From DATLFA01 sp039934635 (GTDB taxonomy: Bacteria; Actinomycetota; Acidimicrobiia; Acidimicrobiales; WLNW01), in assembly GCA_039934635.1 (NCBI GenBank), contig JBDTLT010000095.1, positions 1 to 19,031 on the forward strand: DNA of 19,031 bases, written 5' to 3'. Below, piece after piece: positions 13,736 through 19,031 of this stretch. Under the pieces are notes generated by a model that saw only the letters and a program-made list of their open reading frames with translations, did no database searches and was not told the DNA's origin. The translations under genes were made by a program, and so were the position numbers. Numbering within the stretch: position 1 is the stretch's first letter; each line of letters begins with the position of its first letter.

Positions 13736-16700
13736 CCGTTGCGACGACGAAATCGACCCATCGGGTGTCGTTCGTCGATGTCGTCGTGCTCACCGCGACG
13801 TCGATCTTCCCGTTGCTCCTCGGTGCCGACGGGCGCCTCAACGCCGACACCAAGCAATACCTCTATCTCGATCCCGGCGGCCTGTTGCGCCGTGCGTTGA
13901 CGTTGTGGGATCCCGCGGTTGCGGGCGGCACCGTGTCACATCAACAGGTCGGCTACCTGTGGCCGATGGGCCCGTACTACTGGTTGATGGATGCCATCGG
14001 CCTTCCCGACTGGGCCGCGCAACGGATCTGGATCGGGCTCATCCAGTTGGTCGCCGGCCTCGGCGCGCTCGTGTTGTTCCGCACGTTGATGCCACGTCAT
14101 CGCGCACAACTCGTCGGCGCGCTCGCCTACGGGCTGAGCCCGTTCGTGCTCGGGCACATCACCGGACAGTCCGCACTCCTGTTGCCGTTCAGCGCGCTGC
14201 CGTGGCTCGTGTGGTGCGCGATGCGCACTCTCGACGAAGGCGGATGGAGATGGCCCGCGACCTTCGCACTCATCGTGACGAGTTGCGGATCGCTCAACGG
14301 TAGTTCGGTCTTCTTCGTGATTCTCGGCGCCTGCATGTGGATCCCCTACGCGGTGTGGTGGCAACACGAGATCACCTGGCGCGACGGGTGGCGCGCGCTC
14401 TGGCACATGGGTCTGCTCACGGTGGTCTGCCAGCTGTGGTGGCTGGTCGCTTACTCAATCGGCGGCAAGTACGGCCTGCCGATCTTGGCCGTGACGGAAA
14501 ACGTGCGCGCGACATCATCGTCCACATCGGCGGCGGAGATCGTTCGGGGTCTCGGCTATTGGTTTTTCTACGGACGCGACCCCGGCCGGCCCTGGCTCGA
14601 CGGTATTGCGCCTCCGTACCAGACGAGTCGTCTGCTCATCGCCGTCACGTTTGCTCTGCCGATCGTCGCGCTCCTCTTCGCCGCCTCGATGCGCTGGCGG
14701 GCGCGGCACTACTTCGCTTTATTGATTTCGGTCGGCACCGTCATCGCCGTTGGCGCGTTCGCCACACCGACCCGTACGCCGGTGGGCGCAGCATTCGAAG
14801 ATGCGAGCCGCCATTCGAACCTCGTGCTCTCACTGCGCAACACGCAGCGGGCCGCGCCGCTCGTGGCTCTGGGGCTTGCCGCGTTCCTCGCCGCCGGGCT
14901 CAGCGCGCTCAGCCGTCGCCACGTCCGCGTGGCGGGTGCGAGCACCCTCGTCATCGTCGTGTTCGTCTTCGGCGCACTGCCGGCGCAGTGGCGCGAGGGG
15001 TTGATCGCACCGCGCTTTTCGCGTCGTGAGATCCCGCAGTACTGGCTCGACGCGGCCCGCGCCCTCAACCGGGGCGACGGACGCATTCTCGAACTGCCCG
15101 GCATCGACTTCGCGTCGTATCGATGGGGCCACACGCTCGACCCGATCACGCCCGGGCTCGTCGATCGGCCGGTGATCGCCCGCGAGCTCGTGCCTATCGG
15201 CAGCGCACCCGGGGTGTCGTTGCTCGGTGCGCTCGATCGCAGCATCCAAGAGGGCTGGTTCGAACCCGCGACGCTGGCCACGGTGGCGCGTCTTCTCGGC
15301 GCCACCGACATCGTCGTGCGCAACGACCTCGAGTACGAGCGCTACCGCACGGTGCGCCCGCAGGTGATCTGGCCCCAGGTGAGCGCGGCGCCGGGCCTGT
15401 CCGCGCCGCAAGTCTTCGGGCCGCAATTGCCGAACGTCGCCGCCGCCGACCGGCCGCTGATCGACGAGCTGCAACTGACGCTCGACCCGCGCGCGCCCAC
15501 ACCGCCAGAGGTCGCGATCTTCGCTGTCCAAGCGGCGCCTCGCGCGATCTTGAGCGCGGCGACGACCGGCGCGGGCACGGTCATCGACGGTGACGGCGAG
15601 GGCATCCTGGCCGCTGCCGCGGCAGGTTTGATCGATCTCGATCGTCTGCCGGTGCTGTTGGGTGGTGACGTGTCGGTGACCTCTGCGAAAGACGCGCTCG
15701 GCCGCGGCACCGTGTACATCGTGACGGATTCCAATCGCAAACGCGCGCAGCGTTGGTACGCCTTACGCGACAACGTAGGCGCGACAGAGCCGGCAGATTC
15801 GAGCGTCGTACTCGACGACATCTCCGACGCCCGGCTGCCGGTTGTCGACGACGAACCGGCGAACGCGTTGACGGTCACGGAGTTGCGCGGCGCGCAGCGC
15901 ATCTGGTCGTCGGCCTACGGCGGCGTGTTCACACTCACGCCCGAAGAACGACCCACCAATGCATTCGACGGTGATCCGCGCACGGCATGGCGGGCCGATC
16001 TCCCGACCGCGACGAGCCCCCCGGTGATCGGTATCGAGCTCGGGCGCGACGTCAGCGCCGATGCCATCTCACTGCGCGATCCGCGGCTGCGCCCGGGCAC
16101 GCAACTCGTGACGCACGCTCGCGTCACCCTCGACGGCACACGCGACATCGACGTCGAGTTGCCCGCCGAACGCGGCCCCGAGCCGATACGCGTGAACCTC
16201 GACGGCAAGCCCTTTCACAAGCTCGAGATCACTATTCTCGCCGCCGCCAACGACAACGACGGGGCCGCCGGTTTCGGCGAGATCGAGATCCCCGGCGTCA
16301 GTGTCGAAGAGTTGACGGTGCTGCCGACGGCCGTGCTCGACCTGCTCGGATCGAACGCGGCCACCGCGCCATTGGCCTTCACGTTGAGCCGCCAGCGGGC
16401 CAACCCCGCCGAGCCTGTGCGCGCGGATCCGGAACTGTCGATGCGGCGAATCCTCGATCTGCCGACGCCGCTGACCCTGACGGTCGACGGCACCGCGCGC
16501 GTCAACCCGGGCGCGGACGAGACGGTCCTCGATCGGCTGCTGGGCTTCACTCGCAGCGGTGTCGCATCGGTGCGTTCGAGCGAACGGCTCGCGGGCGCCA
16601 CCACATCGCGCGCGTCGGGCGCGATCGACGGTTCCACCACGACTGCGTGGTCGACGCCGTTCGTCGGCATCACCGGACAGACCTGGCAGGCCGAACTCAC

Positions 16701-18012
16701 GTCGGCCATCACACTCGACACGCTCGAGCTCGACGTCGTCACCGACGAACACCATTCTCAACCGCGCTCGCTCACGCTGCGCGTCGGCGCCAACGATCCG
16801 GTGCAACTCGCGCTGCCGGCACTCCCCGTATCCGCCCTCGGTTCCACCACGCACGTGTCGTTGCCATTGCCGCGTCCGTTGGTCGGCGACTCCGTGCAGC
16901 TCACGCTGGGCGGCTACGACGCCCGCACCACGCCCGACTGGTACTCCGGCAACGCCGTCGACTTTCCCGTCGCCATCGCCGAGGTCGGCCTGCCCCTTCC
17001 CCCACCCGCGGCGGCCATCACGACCATCGCCACCGGCTGTCGCAACGATCTCGTCACCGTCGACGGCGCTCCGTTGCCGGTACGCATCGACGGTGACTCG
17101 GGACCGACCCGGCGTGAGGCGCTCGTCGTCACGCCCTGCGGATCGGCGCTCACGCTGGGCGCCGGCCGCCACGAGATCGCGACGGCAGTGGGGCTCGACA
17201 GCGGCATCGACATCGATCGCCTCGTGCTTCGCTCGGCCGCCTACACCGCCACCGCCGCGGCGCCGGCGGCCACGCCGCGTGCGACGCCAACGGTTACCGT
17301 CGATTCACACGAAGCGACGAGCGTCAAGGCCACAGTGCAATCCGACGGCGCGCCGTTTTGGCTCGTGCTCGATCAAAGCATCAACGACGGATGGCACGTC
17401 GACATCGCCGATGCGCGAGTAGATGGACCCCACCCGATCGACTCGTTCGCGAACGGTTGGTTGATCACGCCCGAACACGCCGGCCCGTTCGACGTGCACG
17501 TGCAATGGACGCCGCAGCGCCGCGAAAACATCGCGCTGATCGTGTCGTCGTTGGCGGTGATCGTCTGTCTCGTGCTCGCGTTGCGCCGCCCGTGGCGCGC
17601 GATCGAGCGCGCGCCCGACACGCCAAAACTCGTGTGGCCCGACCGACGCGGTGTACTCGAGTCGGCGCGCCCCGGGCGCGCAACGATCGCGGTCGCGTTC
17701 GTCATCGGCGCACTGTTCGTTCATCCGATCGCCGGCGTCGTGATGGCCGCCTTGTTCGCGGCGCGCCGCCGCTGGCCCGAGCGCGCCTGGGTGCTGCACT
17801 ACGCGATACCCGCGGCCATCGCGGCAGCGGCGCTACAGGTGCTGGTGTTCCAGACCCACTTCGACTACGAGCCCGGGGGGGGATGGCCCGGGCATTTCGG
17901 ATTTGCCCACGTCATCGCCCTATTCGCGCTCGTCCTACTGGGCCTGCTGGCGGGCCCCGAGCGGCGGCGCGACCGTCCGTCCAAGCCGACGGGATCCCGT
18001 TCCAACGCCTGA
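13732..18012 (+). CDS. AftD-like alpha-(1->3)-arabinofuranosyltransferase family protein
   Basis: Giant membrane GT-C enzyme of 1426 residues, close to mycobacterial AftD (about 1400). The N-terminus has the family pattern: ADTKQYLYLDPGG (Asp39, the likely catalytic position in the first outer loop), a GYLWPMGPYYWL stretch and WAAQRIWIG. About nine to eleven membrane helices lie before residue 435. A large outer region follows (about 440-1260) with two discoidin/F5-8C-like carbohydrate-binding signatures, NAFDGDPRTAW (from 743) and AIDGSTTTAW (from 964). About four helices lie near 1264-1410, with a basic tail. In mycobacteria AftD adds arabinofuranose to arabinogalactan and lipoarabinomannan from decaprenyl-phosphoarabinose; the acceptor here is unknown. 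The ATG overlaps the GT4 stop by four bases, so it is translationally coupled. Confidence 0.88.
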   Translation: MTVATTKSTHRVSFVDVVVLTATSIFPLLLGADGRLNADTKQYLYLDPGGLLRRALTLWDPAVAGGTVSHQQVGYLWPMGPYYWLMDAIGLPDWAAQRIWIGLIQLVAGLGALVLFRTLMPRHRAQLVGALAYGLSPFVLGHITGQSALLLPFSALPWLVWCAMRTLDEGGWRWPATFALIVTSCGSLNGSSVFFVILGACMWIPYAVWWQHEITWRDGWRALWHMGLLTVVCQLWWLVAYSIGGKYGLPILAVTENVRATSSSTSAAEIVRGLGYWFFYGRDPGRPWLDGIAPPYQTSRLLIAVTFALPIVALLFAASMRWRARHYFALLISVGTVIAVGAFATPTRTPVGAAFEDASRHSNLVLSLRNTQRAAPLVALGLAAFLAAGLSALSRRHVRVAGASTLVIVVFVFGALPAQWREGLIAPRFSRREIPQYWLDAARALNRGDGRILELPGIDFASYRWGHTLDPITPGLVDRPVIARELVPIGSAPGVSLLGALDRSIQEGWFEPATLATVARLLGATDIVVRNDLEYERYRTVRPQVIWPQVSAAPGLSAPQVFGPQLPNVAAADRPLIDELQLTLDPRAPTPPEVAIFAVQAAPRAILSAATTGAGTVIDGDGEGILAAAAAGLIDLDRLPVLLGGDVSVTSAKDALGRGTVYIVTDSNRKRAQRWYALRDNVGATEPADSSVVLDDISDARLPVVDDEPANALTVTELRGAQRIWSSAYGGVFTLTPEERPTNAFDGDPRTAWRADLPTATSPPVIGIELGRDVSADAISLRDPRLRPGTQLVTHARVTLDGTRDIDVELPAERGPEPIRVNLDGKPFHKLEITILAAANDNDGAAGFGEIEIPGVSVEELTVLPTAVLDLLGSNAATAPLAFTLSRQRANPAEPVRADPELSMRRILDLPTPLTLTVDGTARVNPGADETVLDRLLGFTRSGVASVRSSERLAGATTSRASGAIDGSTTTAWSTPFVGITGQTWQAELTSAITLDTLELDVVTDEHHSQPRSLTLRVGANDPVQLALPALPVSALGSTTHVSLPLPRPLVGDSVQLTLGGYDARTTPDWYSGNAVDFPVAIAEVGLPLPPPAAAITTIATGCRNDLVTVDGAPLPVRIDGDSGPTRREALVVTPCGSALTLGAGRHEIATAVGLDSGIDIDRLVLRSAAYTATAAAPAATPRATPTVTVDSHEATSVKATVQSDGAPFWLVLDQSINDGWHVDIADARVDGPHPIDSFANGWLITPEHAGPFDVHVQWTPQRRENIALIVSSLAVIVCLVLALRRPWRAIERAPDTPKLVWPDRRGVLESARPGRATIAVAFVIGALFVHPIAGVVMAALFAARRRWPERAWVLHYAIPAAIAAAALQVLVFQTHFDYEPGGGWPGHFGFAHVIALFALVLLGLLAGPERRRDRPSKPTGSRSNA

Positions 18013-18030
18013 GGTTTTTCACGCGTGACG

Positions 18031-18036
18031 TAGCGT
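18031..18036 (+). promoter_or_regulatory. -10 box TAGCGT for the FkbM methyltransferase gene
   Basis: TAGCGT ends six bases before the GTG at 18043, the same hexamer and spacing as before the MBL-fold gene. It lies just after the AftD-like stop and a TTTTT run (18014-18018), which suggests separate transcription from the upstream pair. Confidence 0.55.
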
Positions 18037-18042
18037 GCGTCC

Positions 18043-18831
18043 GTGGCCCTGCAAGCGCGCATCTTCGACAAGATCCCCGATCGACTTCTGTACTCACTGC
18101 TCGCGTGGCAGTACCGCTCATTCGAAGCGGAACTGCGGCACCTGAACGACTACTTCCCGCGCGAGGCGGCCAAGAAGGGCACGGTTGTCGACGTCGGCGC
18201 GTGGTGGGGTCCATGGACGTATTGGCTGTCGCGCAAAGCCGACCGCGTCGTCACCATCGAGCCGGTGCCTCACCTCGCGGCGTTCCTGCGCCGCGTCACC
18301 GCGGAGAACGTCGATCTGATCGAAACCGCGCTGTCGGATCGGGCCGGTGTCACCGAACTGTTCGTGCCCACCGGCGGCAGCGGTAGCGAAGGTCGCTCGA
18401 CGATCGAGCCTCGCGTCGCGAGCGGTGAGCGGTCCAAGGTCGAGGTCAAGCTGACACCGCTCGACGATCTCGATCTTCGTGACGTTGCCTTCATCAAGAT
18501 CGATGTCGAAGGCCATGAGTTGCCGGTGCTGCGCGGCGCGAAGCGGACAATCACGCATCAGCGGCCGGTGATCCTGATCGAGATCGAGCAGCGCGGCGAT
18601 GTCGCGGTGCGCGATGTCTTCGATCACTTCGCCGACTTGGACTACGAAGGCTGGTTCCGTTTCGACCGGCGGTGGAACCCGATCGCACAGTTCGACCTCG
18701 AGCGCCATCAACTTGGTGCACAGGCCACGGTCGAGCGGCGCGGCTATATCGCCAACTCACTGCTCGGCACGGCGAAATACGTGAACAACTTCGTGTTCCT
18801 GCCGGCCGGGTCGGCCCCGCCCGGCCACTGA
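18043..18831 (+). CDS. FkbM family methyltransferase
   Basis: SAM-dependent methyltransferase of about 262 residues. The SAM-binding loop VDVGAWWGPWT (49-59) and the acidic IEP at the end of strand 2 (72-74) are clear. The FkbM hallmark IKIDVEGHE lies at 151-159, followed by RPVILIEIE. Family members O-methylate sugars or polyketides, and many sit in cell-surface polysaccharide loci. Here it lies 30 bases after the AftD-like gene, so methylation of a cell-wall glycan is a reasonable inference. The GTG start follows a TAGCGT box by six bases, with no Shine-Dalgarno. No membrane segment or signal peptide is seen. The sugar acceptor cannot be told from the sequence. Confidence 0.88.
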   Translation: MALQARIFDKIPDRLLYSLLAWQYRSFEAELRHLNDYFPREAAKKGTVVDVGAWWGPWTYWLSRKADRVVTIEPVPHLAAFLRRVTAENVDLIETALSDRAGVTELFVPTGGSGSEGRSTIEPRVASGERSKVEVKLTPLDDLDLRDVAFIKIDVEGHELPVLRGAKRTITHQRPVILIEIEQRGDVAVRDVFDHFADLDYEGWFRFDRRWNPIAQFDLERHQLGAQATVERRGYIANSLLGTAKYVNNFVFLPAGSAPPGH

Positions 18832-19031
18832 GCCCCGGGCCCGAGCGGCCCTCAAAGCGGGAAGCCGGGCCCGAGCGGCCCTCAAAGCGGGAAGCCAGGC
18901 CCGACGGCCCAAATCGGCGCGCCGGCACCCCCGAGGGTTGGGGAAATCGGAAGATCGAGAAATAATTACTTGACGGACCTCCACCTCTCGTGGTCGAGTG
19001 TCCAAGCCCAAGTTGGGCGCACACAGAAAGG
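18832..19031. other. Gene-free right end with possible promoter for a gene outside
   Basis: No credible gene. After the tandem repeat comes an A/T-rich stretch (18957-18969) directly before TTGACG (18970-18975), a good -35 with an UP-like region. A matching -10 is poor (TCGAGT at 18994-18999 after 18 bases). A perfect palindrome, GCCCAA-G-TTGGGC, is at 19006-19018, and the edge ends AGAAAGG, which could begin a ribosome site. A gene or RNA operon may start just past the window. Confidence 0.4.
18841..18900. repeat. Two 30-bp tandem repeats, with a degenerate third copy
   Basis: Bases 18841-18870 and 18871-18900 are identical at 29 of 30 positions (G/A difference at 18867 versus 18897). Partial copies flank them at 18833-18840 and 18901-18917. 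Each unit can fold into a small bulged hairpin (GGCCC with GGG...CC), so the block could act as a terminator after the methyltransferase gene. The unit length is a multiple of three, which keeps reverse frames open without coding. Confidence 0.8.

Noticed and set aside
16069..17172. Open frames on both strands inside the AftD-like gene, including a 367-residue minus-strand frame
   Set aside because: They fall within the outer domain of a continuous 1426-residue protein whose family length and layout agree. The frames are Arg/Gly-rich shadows.
17989..18000. 12-bp palindrome ACGGGATCCCGT near the end of the AftD-like gene
   Set aside because: It has no loop so cannot form a useful hairpin, lies within coding sequence, and such palindromes are common in GC-rich DNA.
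18551..19024. Minus-strand open frame with a repeated 10-residue unit (RFEGRSGPAS)
   Set aside because: The repetition comes from the 30-bp DNA tandem repeat being a multiple of three. The rest lies antisense to the FkbM gene, and there is no start signal.
1..19031. tRNA, rRNA, CRISPR array, insertion sequence or phage genes
   Set aside because: I looked for cloverleaf-like sequences, regularly spaced repeats, transposase motifs and terminal inverted repeats and found none.

Overview
The window is high-GC, densely coded actinobacterial DNA. GTG starts are frequent, start and stop codons overlap inside operons, and an AftD-like arabinofuranosyltransferase is present. Several isolated genes begin with GTG 6-7 bases after a TAnnnT hexamer, the pattern of leaderless transcription known from actinobacteria. 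An acidimicrobial origin (Acidimicrobiia, Ilumatobacter-like) fits the gene content, but the sequence alone does not prove it. I found no tRNA, rRNA, CRISPR array, insertion sequence or phage gene.

Left part (1-4693): the tail of a plus-strand gene meets a four-gene minus-strand operon. Its order of transcription is zinc alcohol dehydrogenase, flavin-dependent LLM-class oxidoreductase, a DUF7064/DUF7065-type lipocalin-like protein, and an APH-fold phosphotransferase. The last three are joined by 4-8 base overlaps. This looks like a small-molecule oxidation or catabolic cassette with an unknown substrate.

Middle part (4793-11672): a predicted lipoprotein converges on the end of a minus-strand group. 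That group reads DUF4031 protein, ECF sigma factor, soluble zinc-binding anti-sigma factor, MscS-like membrane protein, and then a second lipoprotein behind a striking 14-bp hairpin. Next come housekeeping genes in alternating directions: an ATP-dependent DNA ligase, dUTPase (dut), oligoribonuclease (orn) and a metallo-beta-lactamase-fold hydrolase. Most of these appear to have leaderless promoters. The convergent pairs share stop codons within small inverted repeats.

Right part (11691-18831): a cell-envelope glycan region. It holds a minus-strand GT2 glycosyltransferase of the dolichyl-phosphate glucose synthase type. Divergent from it is a plus-strand pair, a GT4 glycosyltransferase and a 1426-residue AftD-like GT-C arabinofuranosyltransferase with discoidin-like modules, overlapping by ATGA. 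An FkbM methyltransferase follows. The final 200 bases have no gene; they hold a 30-bp tandem repeat, an A/T-rich stretch with a possible -35 box, and a short palindrome.

The most unusual observations are the repeated leaderless promoter pattern, the hairpin plus T-run that overlaps the second lipoprotein's start, and the ECF/anti-sigma/MscS module.
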